NCBI GenBank assembly: GCA_945866125.1 | Contig: CAMBFZ010000003.1 | Coordinates: 62,001 to 126,000 of the forward strand | DNA from: Bordetella parapertussis | GTDB taxonomy: Bacteria; Pseudomonadota; Gammaproteobacteria; Burkholderiales; Burkholderiaceae_D | Direction of reading: 5' to 3' | Length of the DNA: 64,000 nucleotides | Shown: piece after piece, positions 1 to 7,589 of the stretch | Layout: the number at the start of each line of letters is the position of its first letter | How positions within the stretch are numbered: the first letter of the stretch is position 1 | Made by a program: the position numbers and the translations under genes | Notes under the pieces: model-generated | The model's input: the letters and a program-made list of their open reading frames with translations, nothing else | The model's database searches: none | What the model was told of the DNA's origin: nothing

Positions 1-64
1 AGAATTTGCCGGGGTGTCAAAGATCCGCACGAAGACGAACGCACGCTTGGTCAGCGCCTGCGCT

Positions 65-1054
65 TTAGCGTGGTCCGATATCGGCACGCGCAAGGGTGCC
101 CACGTACTCGCCTAGTCGGTCGCGTGCATTTTGCTTGAGACCGGTGACGATGGAATTGCGGGTGATATTGCCACTCTGATCGCGGCCTTCATATAAGTAA
201 GCAGACTGACGCCCATTAATATTGAGCGGCGCATCGACATTGGTTTCCGTGCGCGCAGCTGGCGTCAGCACGGTGAGATAGAGTTCATCGAGCGAAGCCG
301 GGCCACGCCCTTTGAGCCCGGTATCATCAAAGTAGTTATTCACCAGCTCAAGCTGCTGTAAAACCGACATCGATAGAATCGCTTTGGGGTTGTTGCCATA
401 GCCGGCGCTCGCTGCGCCCCGGTTGCTGCCGTCGCAGAACTGAATAATGCCGTGGCAGTTGCCGTTGGACGCACGCGGGTTCATACCGTCCGATTCCATC
501 AGGGTGAGTTTGGCGAAGTCATCGGGCGCGAAATTATGCCGGCTTGCCATCGATAAGACTTTGTCGCGAACAGCCGCTTGCTCATAGGTCGAGACATAGC
601 CTTTGGAGACGGCACGCGCGAGTGTTTTATCGAGTACCGGTGTGTGACTGGCCTGCACCGCCGTATTTTTTTGGATTTGCTCAACCGTTGGCTGGCGCAG
701 CTTTAACGCTGACAGGGTCGAGGTCGGTGCCAGGTTCGCCATATTAAGCGACTGCCCTGGCATGATCCTGTCGGGATTTTTAATACCGTTATCACGTGCG
801 ACCGTTTTTGCCATGTCATAAATCTGACTCGAGCTAAATTGGCTCACCGACGAACCCAAGTAATTACGGGTTAAGCTCATCAGGGTGTCACCGGGTTTGA
901 CGGTCACGGCTTGCGGCACTTTATTATTCGCCACTTGCGATAAGGCCTGCCGAAATAAGGGTGCCGCCGCTGGCCCGCTCGGCTCACGCGACTTTCCGCG
1001 GGCCGCGATATTGGCCGCTGCGGTCTGTTCAATCTGGGCTGGGTTAAGCTTCAT
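65..1054 (-). CDS. LysM and lysozyme-like flagellar-locus protein
   Basis: From the start chosen here the protein has 329 residues. A LysM-type segment (VTVKPGDTL) lies at about residues 48-108. A lysozyme-fold-like segment follows, with a candidate catalytic Glu in TLMES near residue 187 and a GIIQF motif. The frame is open to an ATG at 1129, but I prefer the ATG at 1054: it has an AAGG ribosome site, and a sigma-54-like promoter at 1138-1153 would start transcription close to 1128. There is no signal peptide, so if it acts on peptidoglycan it may be exported by the flagellar apparatus, as FlgJ is. It diverges from flgA. The peptidoglycan role is inferred from the fold, not from a named family. 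Confidence 0.7.
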   Translation of the reverse strand: MKLNPAQIEQTAAANIAARGKSREPSGPAAAPLFRQALSQVANNKVPQAVTVKPGDTLMSLTRNYLGSSVSQFSSSQIYDMAKTVARDNGIKNPDRIMPGQSLNMANLAPTSTLSALKLRQPTVEQIQKNTAVQASHTPVLDKTLARAVSKGYVSTYEQAAVRDKVLSMASRHNFAPDDFAKLTLMESDGMNPRASNGNCHGIIQFCDGSNRGAASAGYGNNPKAILSMSVLQQLELVNNYFDDTGLKGRGPASLDELYLTVLTPAARTETNVDAPLNINGRQSAYLYEGRDQSGNITRNSIVTGLKQNARDRLGEYVGTLARADIGPR

Positions 1055-1137
1055 GGTCTGTGCCTTATGCCGTGCTGGCTCTTTTATTGCTAATTGGGCT
1101 AGGCCTGTCGGAAGTTCAACAGGGCTCACTCTGATTT

Positions 1138-1153
1138 AGCAAGGCCTGTACCA
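1138..1153 (-). promoter_or_regulatory. Sigma-54-like -24/-12 promoter
   Basis: On the reverse strand the sequence reads TGGTACA-N4-TTGCT, with GG and GC in -24/-12 spacing (consensus TGGCACG-N4-TTGCW). The start point would fall near 1128, which supports the downstream ATG at 1054 for the LysM protein. Confidence 0.55.
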
Positions 1154-1173
1154 TATTTAATTCGACAAGAACC

Positions 1174-2250
1174 ATGCAAATATCCCTGACAAGACTGTGC
1201 GCGTTTTGCTGCAAAGTGCTCTGCCTGATGGCCGCGCTGATGAGTAGCGCGCAGGCCATTGCGCCCGAAGTCTGGCTGGTTGACGAGGTCGCTAATTGGG
1301 TCGCTGAGCAAAACAAAACCAGTATTGAACATGTCAGCGTGACCCCGCCTGACGCGCGGGTAAAGGTACAGCCCTGCAGCGACAAACTGACGTTTGATTA
1401 TCCTTTTGCTAATCGCGAAAGCGTGCGGGTGCGCTGCACCAAGCCGACCTGGCAACTTTTTGTCAAGGTTGCGCTAGTCAAGCCGAACAATAGTGTAGCG
1501 ACGACGCGTGCGCTGCCTGCCGGACATATGCTGAGTGAAGCCGATCTGGTGCTGCGACCCGATCTGACGCCTGCCAGCGGCAGCTTTACCGAGCGCCGGC
1601 CTTTAATTGGCCGCCAGTTGAAACGTGCCTTGGGCAAGGCGCAGGTGATTGTGTCAGGCGATCTGGACACCACGCTGCAAGCGGCGCGATTAAAACAAGC
1701 GGCGCGCGCCGATGAGGTGCTCAGCATGGAGATGATTGAATGGGTCACCCTGCCCCGCAGCACGGTGCCGCCATCGGTCTGGTTGGGCAGTGAACTACCG
1801 CCGGGATTACGGCTGGCACGGGATGTGCAAGGAGGACAGATATTACAGACCTCTGACCTGGCGGAAAGCCGACAGGTGGTGGTCGCAACGAGCAACTTGA
1901 GCGCTGGCTCCATCTTAAGAGCAGGCACCATCAAGCTCGATAAGTTTGAGCAGGACAAAGTGACGCCGACCCATTTGTTTGCGTTAAACGGGCTGGAGGG
2001 TTTTGAGTTGATGCGGGCCTTTAAGGCTGGCGAAGCGATACGCTCGACTGACTTGCGACCGGCATTAATGGTCAAGCGCGGCGAGGTAGTGTTATTTTCA
2101 GTGGGCCGACCCAATGAGTTTCAGGTGTCGGTCAAACTGGAGGCTTTGCAGGATGGCCGTCTGGGTGAGCAGATCAAGTTGCGCAATAACGAGTCTGGTC
2201 GTAACCTGAGCGGCGTCGTGACGGGCCCGGGTGCAGTGCGCGGGATGTAG
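1174..2250 (+). CDS. flgA: Flagellar P-ring assembly chaperone FlgA
   Basis: This 358-residue protein starts with a signal peptide of about 28 residues ending in SSAQA. It has the FlgA layout: an N-terminal domain with Cys residues, a SAF-like segment (ALPAGHMLSEADLVLRP) and a C-terminal domain near VVTGPGAVRG. FlgA helps FlgI assemble into the periplasmic P ring. It is longer than the roughly 220-residue E. coli FlgA, as is common for the extended form. flgM and flgN follow, and the divergent LysM gene begins close by. A degraded second flgA lies at 57278-57421. Confidence 0.9.
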   Translation: MQISLTRLCAFCCKVLCLMAALMSSAQAIAPEVWLVDEVANWVAEQNKTSIEHVSVTPPDARVKVQPCSDKLTFDYPFANRESVRVRCTKPTWQLFVKVALVKPNNSVATTRALPAGHMLSEADLVLRPDLTPASGSFTERRPLIGRQLKRALGKAQVIVSGDLDTTLQAARLKQAARADEVLSMEMIEWVTLPRSTVPPSVWLGSELPPGLRLARDVQGGQILQTSDLAESRQVVVATSNLSAGSILRAGTIKLDKFEQDKVTPTHLFALNGLEGFELMRAFKAGEAIRSTDLRPALMVKRGEVVLFSVGRPNEFQVSVKLEALQDGRLGEQIKLRNNESGRNLSGVVTGPGAVRGM

Positions 2251-2304
2251 CGCCGTGGTTTGATGATGTCGAATTTATCATAAAAATTTATTTTGATTCA
2301 GGCC

Positions 2305-2331
2305 TAAAGTTTTATTTAGCCTTGCCGATTC
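2305..2331 (+). promoter_or_regulatory. Sigma-28 promoter for flgM-flgN
   Basis: The sequence reads TAAAGTTT-N11-GCCGATTC. It matches the FliA consensus TAAAGTTT-N11-GCCGATAA at all 8 positions of the -35 and 6 of 8 of the -10, about 50 bases upstream of flgM. It would place flgMN under late FliA control. Confidence 0.8.
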
Positions 2332-2380
2332 TCCTTGTGACCGGAGTAATTTGGCCTGGTGCCGAAAGTGAGAAACAACA

Positions 2381-2692
2381 ATGACAAACCCTATTTCAAA
2401 TTTGTATAACAGTCCTTCGCTCGACAAAGCAACGCTGGAGAAATCCCGGCGCAAGGCGATCGACACGCCGGAAGATACCAGCGCGCCGAGCCCAGCGGCT
2501 AAAGCCGCCAAGTCCAGCGGGAAAGACGAAGTGGTCCTGTCAGACATTGCCAAACGCGCAATGGCTGAACCGGCCTTCGACCGCGAGAAGGTTGAGTCAA
2601 TCAAGCAGGCGATCAAGGATGGTAACTATCCAATGAATGCCCGCCGGATTGCGGAGAGCTTCGTGGCGATCGAAAAAATGATCGGCGAGTAA
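2381..2692 (+). CDS. flgM: Anti-sigma-28 factor FlgM
   Basis: This 103-residue protein has a disordered, charged N-terminal half. Its C-terminal half is typical of FlgM: VVLSDIAKRAM, then VESIKQAIKDGNYPMNARRIAESF, ending in a short helix. FlgM binds FliA (encoded at 11825) in the cytoplasm and is exported when the hook is complete, releasing late gene expression. A FliA-type promoter lies directly upstream, giving feedback. flgN starts 3 bases after its stop. A second FlgM-like gene is at 57553. Confidence 0.92.
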   Translation: MTNPISNLYNSPSLDKATLEKSRRKAIDTPEDTSAPSPAAKAAKSSGKDEVVLSDIAKRAMAEPAFDREKVESIKQAIKDGNYPMNARRIAESFVAIEKMIGE

Positions 2693-2695
2693 ACG

Positions 2696-3145
2696 ATGCC
2701 TTTGCAGATGCCTTTTTCGCGCACTGCTGCACCAACGCCTGCCCCCGCTACCAGCCCTGAGCTGTTGGCGGCGCTTGAGCATGGGCTGGCCTTGCAGCAG
2801 CTATTGCAAGACGAATTCGAAGCCCTGCGTGTGCAAGACCTGGATGGCTTTGAGGCCTTGCAGGATGCCAAACTGACGATTTTCAAAACCCTGTCGCACC
2901 TGACCGGCGTGGAGACCGACAAGAGCCGGCTGGATGCGCCCGAGTGGGATACCTTTAAAAACCTGATCAGCGACTGCCGCGACCTGCATCGCCGCAATGA
3001 AGTCCTGATTGTCCGCAAACTCGACGCTATTCGCGGCACCCTGCAGACGCTGCGTGGCAGCGATCCGACTGCTTCCGTGGAAGTCTATGACCGTCTGGGG
3101 CGCTTATCGCGTTCGCGTGGCGGGCGCGGCTACGAGGACGCGTAG
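2696..3145 (+). CDS. flgN: Flagellar export chaperone FlgN
   Basis: This 149-residue, mostly helical protein follows flgM by 3 bases. After a Pro/Ala-rich start it has the FlgN helical-bundle pattern (LLAALEHGLALQQLL, then a DCRDLHRRNEVLI segment). FlgN chaperones the hook-filament junction proteins FlgK and FlgL, whose genes are not in this window. The call rests on helical pattern and on the flgA-flgM-flgN order. Confidence 0.82.
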   Translation: MPLQMPFSRTAAPTPAPATSPELLAALEHGLALQQLLQDEFEALRVQDLDGFEALQDAKLTIFKTLSHLTGVETDKSRLDAPEWDTFKNLISDCRDLHRRNEVLIVRKLDAIRGTLQTLRGSDPTASVEVYDRLGRLSRSRGGRGYEDA

Positions 3146-3174
3146 AGCGTAAGGCTTCGTTGAGCCGTCCGAGG

Positions 3175-3447
3175 CTAGCGCTTTTCATCTCCTGGCTTCA
3201 TATCCTTGAGCCAGTAAGCCCACGACAGCACGACGGCCACGGCGACATACAGATCACGCGGAATTTCCTGCTCCAGATCGAGCCTGGACAACGCCGAGAC
3301 CAATTGCGCATCCTGGGCAATATAGACACCCTGCTTTTTAGCTTCAGCAATGATGGCCAAGGCGACATCATCACTGCCCTTGGCCGTAACAATCGGCGTG
3401 GCCAGCTTGCCATAGGCCAGCGCGACGGCTTCGCGGGTGCGTCTCAT
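3175..3447 (-). CDS. Short FlhB C-terminal-like protein (FlhX type)
   Basis: The 90 residues align with the cytoplasmic C-terminal part of FlhB: VALAY near the start, AKGSDDVALAI, an EAKKQGV segment and a RDLYVAVAVVL end. It begins where the fragment after FlhB self-cleavage begins, and it lacks the membrane domain and the NPxH cleavage motif. It overlaps the FliK-like gene by 4 bases. Such pairs are known beside full-length FlhB in other bacteria, where the short form can partly replace the cleaved domain. Here a role in export switching is inferred. Confidence 0.8.
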   Translation of the reverse strand: MRRTREAVALAYGKLATPIVTAKGSDDVALAIIAEAKKQGVYIAQDAQLVSALSRLDLEQEIPRDLYVAVAVVLSWAYWLKDMKPGDEKR

Positions 3448-4523
3448 GCCGAAATATCCAACATCGCACCGGGCGGCGTCCAGCTCTCTGGTAGGCTCGG
3501 TCGAGCCGAGTTAAAGACCCGGAACGAATCCATCGTCAGCCCCGCTTCGCGCAAGCGCGTCGATAAACCCGCACTGTGCTGACGCGCCAGATTGACCACA
3601 TCGCTGCGCAAGGCCCACATCATTAGATCCACGTGTGCACTGCGCGCAATCGAGGTCTTGAGCCAGATCTCGCCCAAATGCTCGTTGTCGGTATGGATGT
3701 TGACGGTAAAGGGTGGTGCTTCTTCGCCAGGCTGACGGGCGGGACGGAAAAATCGAATCTCGACGGGATTGGCATCCATAAAAGGCAGCACCATGCCAAA
3801 CGAAATTTCGCCGCGGGTTTGCGCCGCTAAGGATTCCACCTGCGCTGACTCGATCTCATCGACCGCTCTTTCCAGACCGGTTTTGTGCGGGCTTTCACGG
3901 TCGCCTAAAGCGCGGATCATCCGGCGCAACCAAGATTTTTGGTCGTGCCCGGCAACGCCCTGCCCCTGCGAGAGCATGGCTTCAAGCCAAAGCCCCGAGT
4001 TTTGCACCGACCCTTGCAAGGCACCCGGGTTAAGCGATCCCATCGTCAAACGCATGCGCTGCAACAAGGCTGTCAGCTCGGGACTACCCGCGGCCTGCAT
4101 CAAGGAGCCAATCACACCCGGCTGCAACAAGGACATCAGGCTCGATGCCATGGGCGGCCGCAAGGACAAGGCCTGTAAACGGGACGTATTGAGCAAGGCT
4201 GCCGCAGCAGCAACAGCGGGTGCGGCCGGCAAGGTTTGCGCATCGACTGGTTTTAAGAGCCAGTTGCCTGCCTGCGCCTGAACACGCAAGAGCAGCACAT
4301 CGCCCGCATGCTGCATACGCAGACCAGGAGGCAGATCAAACAGACGACCATTGAGGAGCATTTTGAGCGAGTCCCCGCGCAGCTCAACATTGGCTTGCAC
4401 GGTTTGTCCGTCGCGCAAGCCAAGCTGACGCGCAACAACAGGCTCGAGCTGGAGCGGCCTGCCCTCGAGATAAATGGGATTCAGGCGGCCGGGAAGGGCC
4501 GCCTGTTCAGGCGCACCGATCAT
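3444..4523 (-). CDS. Second FliK-like hook-length control protein
   Basis: This 359-residue protein ends in a FliK C-terminal-type domain, from about residue 250 to 345 (LGEIWLKTSI followed by a helical segment ending TMDSFRVFN). The N-terminal half has a beta-rich opening (GLRDGQTVQANVELRG) and Leu/Ala-rich helices. It is distinct from the canonical fliK at 14311. The pairing with the short FlhB-like gene downstream is suggestive, since FliK works by binding the FlhB C-terminal domain. Whether it acts in the same flagellum is not shown. Confidence 0.75.
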   Translation of the reverse strand: MIGAPEQAALPGRLNPIYLEGRPLQLEPVVARQLGLRDGQTVQANVELRGDSLKMLLNGRLFDLPPGLRMQHAGDVLLLRVQAQAGNWLLKPVDAQTLPAAPAVAAAAALLNTSRLQALSLRPPMASSLMSLLQPGVIGSLMQAAGSPELTALLQRMRLTMGSLNPGALQGSVQNSGLWLEAMLSQGQGVAGHDQKSWLRRMIRALGDRESPHKTGLERAVDEIESAQVESLAAQTRGEISFGMVLPFMDANPVEIRFFRPARQPGEEAPPFTVNIHTDNEHLGEIWLKTSIARSAHVDLMMWALRSDVVNLARQHSAGLSTRLREAGLTMDSFRVFNSARPSLPESWTPPGAMLDISA

Positions 4524-4541
4524 ACGACCGGCCAGCCGGGA

Positions 4542-5510
4542 TCAGGGAAACCTGACCCACTTTTTCTTCTCTTCCGAGGTCACTTCCGGCGCAGGATTGG
4601 CGCTGCTGGCCACCGTCACGGCCTGACGTGGCAGGGCAATCGGTGGCGCTGGCGGCTCAATCATTGCTGCTGGTGGCGCCGGGGCTGCTGCTGGAGGGGC
4701 AGGCACCGCGATAATTTTGGGCGCATCGTGCGAGCCGCTTTGGCTTAATCCAACACTGTGGGCGTTGCCATTACCATTCCCGCTGCCGCCGCTGTTGGCT
4801 GCTGCCGTCATCGTAGGTGGCGCCATCTCACCCAAAACCACCAGACGAATAATGCCCGCGTCGGGCAGACGCAACACCGAACCAGGACGGAGCCTGGCAG
4901 ATTTACCCGCAGCCAAGGCTTGCGGATTGGCTTTCATGAAAGCCTCGCGCATGACCTCAATCGAAAACGGGGTCGTCGGGAAGGTCTTTTTGATCACCCG
5001 ATCCATCGTATCGCGTGCCTGCACGACATAGGGCTCGCGCTCTGGCGACTGACCATGCGCATCCGCTTTCACGGTGTCATTCAAGACACCATGCAAGGCT
5101 GGGTCAGCAGCGGCATGGCCGTGACTGTTGGCGGCATGCGCAGCGGGTTTGTGTTTTTTAGCCGGTGCAGCGTGATGCGGCTCGGCAGCGGCGGCTTTGT
5201 CGGCTGGCTTATCGTGCTTATCCGACTTATCCGACTTGTCGTGTCCGTTGTCATGCTTGTCAGCAGTAATGGCCGCAACGGCGCTCTCAGGATTTCCTTT
5301 GGGCTTGAACGGCGCTGCGTTTTTCGGATAAGGCTTCGACGGCAATGCGGACGCGGCGGCCTTGTCAGCCGCCGCTTTGTCAGCCGCGGCTTTTTCAGCA
5401 GCCGCGTCGGCAGGCTTGGGCGGATCATTAGCCAGCGCCGCATTGCAAAACAGAAGGGCAATACTCAAGGCTAAAATCGATCGCTGGAATAAATTCATCA
5501 TGTTCTCCAA
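4542..5510 (-). CDS. Secreted FimV/LysM-like protein of the flagellar locus
   Basis: The 322 residues start with a signal peptide ending near ALA. An Ala/Lys/His/Asp-rich linker with short KSDK and AADKA repeats follows. The segment at about 163-222 matches the FimV-type peptidoglycan-binding domain: YVVQARDTMDRV, then ANPQAL, then LRPGSVLRLPD. A Pro/Ala-rich tail completes it. FimV and HubP organise polar structures in Pseudomonas and Vibrio, but this protein lacks their membrane and TPR parts. It sits between the FlgT-like and FliK-like genes, so a periplasmic role at the flagellar base is inferred. Confidence 0.6.
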   Translation of the reverse strand: MENMMNLFQRSILALSIALLFCNAALANDPPKPADAAAEKAAADKAAADKAAASALPSKPYPKNAAPFKPKGNPESAVAAITADKHDNGHDKSDKSDKHDKPADKAAAAEPHHAAPAKKHKPAAHAANSHGHAAADPALHGVLNDTVKADAHGQSPEREPYVVQARDTMDRVIKKTFPTTPFSIEVMREAFMKANPQALAAGKSARLRPGSVLRLPDAGIIRLVVLGEMAPPTMTAAANSGGSGNGNGNAHSVGLSQSGSHDAPKIIAVPAPPAAAPAPPAAMIEPPAPPIALPRQAVTVASSANPAPEVTSEEKKKWVRFP

Positions 5511-5515
5511 ATTTT

Positions 5516-6691
5516 CTAAAATGGTGTCGCAACCCAGTCACCCACTTTGGGCATGCTGGAGGGGCCAGCTAATTTTCGAATCGTAGCCAGTCCATTTTTT
5601 ACACTGACCACTTCCACCAAGGCCATATGCTGGGCACTGTCGGGCTCCAAAATACGACTCGGCAGGTGCTCACGATTGAGCAGCAATAGCTGGTCGCCAA
5701 GCTGCACACCGGCCGTCTGACCACCATTGATGGTCCAGCCCTGGGCGTTTTCCTGCACGACATTAAATTGCAGCGGACGGCAACCAAAGTCGGTATCAAG
5801 TTGGTCCTGCCATCGATGCAACACGCGATCGAGCTCAACAATCAAACCCGAGGGCAGCGGCTGCGTGGTGTGCCGGATGGCCGACTCAGGAAAAAACAGC
5901 GGCGCGGCGTCTTGCCATAACAAACGCTGGCTGTTGCGCTCAATTACCGAGAGTCGCACCACAAAAGGCATCGGCGCCCGGCGTGGTGCCTCGTCATTAA
6001 AATAGTCGACCACACTGCGGCTGATTTCCGCTGCTTTTTGCGCGTACTGCTGCGAGGGCGTCCGGGTTGGCCGAACCGGCTCCACACCCGAGCCGCCCGA
6101 AGGGAGTAATTCCAGCACCATCTGATAAGGCACACGATCAGGCTGTACACCGGTGAGCTGACGTTCGTAGTCATTCTCAGGCATGCGCACAGGATCGGTT
6201 AGCAGCCACTTACCGCTGGCGCCGGTTTGGGCAACCAGCCTGCCCCTTGCCTGCGTCAACAGCATCGTCCAGTCATAGCGCTCAGTGCCACTCGACTCAA
6301 TCCGTAACGCCGTCTCGAGCGTGGCTTCGCGCCGGTATTTTTGCTCGGTCGCCTTGCAGACCTCATCGCTTCGGGCGGGCGTTTTCCCCGCTGCCACGAT
6401 ATTGGCAGAGAGGCCGCCTTCATCTTGGTTATACGACAACACCCGCACGCCGCGCACTTTCATGTCTGACGTAATGCGTGTGTTTTCATGCAACTTACCC
6501 GACCCATCAATCCAGGCTGCCGAACGCACGCGGGTCTGGCTGTCCATCGCCGCGTTGATCAACGCATTCTGCAAAGCCTGCAGCCGCTTGGCCGGGTCCG
6601 CTGGCAAAGGCGGCTCCGCCGCCCTCACCGGCAGACCAGCTGCCATCAGCGACACCGCCAACAGCGCAGGAATGAGACGGGTTGGTCGCAT
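5516..6691 (-). CDS. flgT: FlgT-like flagellar H-ring protein
   Basis: The 391-residue protein has a clear signal peptide ending VRAAE. It then has a FlgT-like layout: an N-terminal domain with RSAAWIDGSGKL, a middle domain containing FVVRLSVIERNSQRLLWQD, and a C-terminal beta-barrel-like domain with GVQLGDQLLLLN. In Vibrio FlgT forms the H ring around the basal body and recruits the MotX/MotY stator ring. Its stop is 3 bases upstream of the next reading frame in the block, and the FlgP-like gene precedes it. The assignment is by domain pattern plus the flgP partner. Confidence 0.75.
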   Translation of the reverse strand: MRPTRLIPALLAVSLMAAGLPVRAAEPPLPADPAKRLQALQNALINAAMDSQTRVRSAAWIDGSGKLHENTRITSDMKVRGVRVLSYNQDEGGLSANIVAAGKTPARSDEVCKATEQKYRREATLETALRIESSGTERYDWTMLLTQARGRLVAQTGASGKWLLTDPVRMPENDYERQLTGVQPDRVPYQMVLELLPSGGSGVEPVRPTRTPSQQYAQKAAEISRSVVDYFNDEAPRRAPMPFVVRLSVIERNSQRLLWQDAAPLFFPESAIRHTTQPLPSGLIVELDRVLHRWQDQLDTDFGCRPLQFNVVQENAQGWTINGGQTAGVQLGDQLLLLNREHLPSRILEPDSAQHMALVEVVSVKNGLATIRKLAGPSSMPKVGDWVATPF

Positions 6692-6693
6692 GA

Positions 6694-7242
6694 TTAACGA
6701 CGTGCCGACAGTTGCGCGAGGTACAGCACGCGCAGGTCATTCACAACGCGGCCGTCGAGCGACATCGTGGTCTCGTAGGTGTCGTCGCCCACCGGGGTGA
6801 TCGATTCCATCACCGCACCGTAAATGATGCCCTGCACACGGGTGCGGAAGGTATCACTGGTGACCATCATCTCGGCGATGGTGGTCGTGGCATCCAACTG
6901 CTGACCGTAGACTTGTTCAGTCAGCGCGCGGTAGGCATCGAGCTTGGAAGCGCGGATGGCCATCAGACGCTGCTGGGCGGCGTTTTTATGGTTTTGGGTG
7001 CTAATGACGGCATAGCCGGTGGCGCGAATCGTGGCCTGGCGCTCCATCATTGGCGTAATCATGCTGGCGGCATCCGCAGCAGGCTTGGCTTCGGCCTTGA
7101 CTTCCACCTTGGGCTCAACTGCGACTGGCTTGGCATCGGCTTTGGCCGATTCGGCTTCAACGACTGCCATGCGCGGAATGGTGGTGCAAGCAGCACCGAG
7201 GACAGCGAGTGTCAGCACGGTGTATTTAGACAGTTTGTTCAT
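6694..7242 (-). CDS. flgP: FlgP-like outer-membrane lipoprotein (LPP20 family)
   Basis: The 182 residues begin with a lipoprotein signal peptide; the likely lipidated Cys is in LGAAC near residue 19, although Gly at -3 is slightly unusual. A Lys/Ala/Glu/Val linker follows. The C-terminal LPP20-type domain runs from about residue 90: a KLDAYRALTEQVYG segment and a region ending VVNDLRVLYLAQL. FlgP of Vibrio and Campylobacter builds an outer-membrane-associated disk around the flagellum. It is the first gene of the reverse-strand block and has a sigma-28-like promoter about 170 bases upstream. Confidence 0.8.
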   Translation of the reverse strand: MNKLSKYTVLTLAVLGAACTTIPRMAVVEAESAKADAKPVAVEPKVEVKAEAKPAADAASMITPMMERQATIRATGYAVISTQNHKNAAQQRLMAIRASKLDAYRALTEQVYGQQLDATTTIAEMMVTSDTFRTRVQGIIYGAVMESITPVGDDTYETTMSLDGRVVNDLRVLYLAQLSARR

Positions 7243-7412
7243 GGATTACCCCTTTTTATGGTCAACAGGTCACAAGCAGGCAAAGCGAATGTCCGTCGAG
7301 GCACATTTCCTGCATTACTTGCCCTAGAGAACTCAACAATATTTTGTCGTATGAACCGGCTAGCCTGATCAGCACACCTTGCCATATGACAAGAATAACT
7401 CTCTCCCCAGCT

Positions 7413-7439
7413 TAATCGGCAGCGGTTTGGGGATCTTTA
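7413..7439 (-). promoter_or_regulatory. Sigma-28 promoter for the flgP-flgT block
   Basis: On the reverse strand the sequence reads TAAAGATC-N11-GCCGATTA, close to the FliA consensus TAAAGTTT-N11-GCCGATAA with exact spacing. It faces flgP and would make the FlgP, FlgT, FimV-like, FliK-like and FlhB-like block a late operon. Confidence 0.7.
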
Positions 7440-7498
7440 GGGAAAAAATCTTAGTTAAATAAGACTTTCCCGATCGTGCCCCAGCGGGATGACTTATG

Positions 7499-7514
7499 TG
7501 GCACGCCGATTGCT
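7499..7514 (+). promoter_or_regulatory. Sigma-54 promoter for flhA-flhF-flhG-fliA
   Basis: The sequence TGGCACGCCGATTGCT is an exact match to the sigma-54 consensus TGGCACG-N4-TTGCW. It lies about 75 bases upstream of flhA, predicting a leader of roughly 65 bases. The rest of the 347-base interval between flgP and flhA holds only the opposing sigma-28 promoter and no gene I can support. Confidence 0.88.
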
Positions 7515-7589
7515 TAGAGTTTATCGTGAGAAATAATTTTAATCCAAGCCCAAACCATTAACTCGTTGATTTCGCAGAATTTTAAATAA

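Noticed and set aside
1..64. Left-edge sequence
   Set aside because: The 64 bases after the LysM gene have no frame or signal I can assign.
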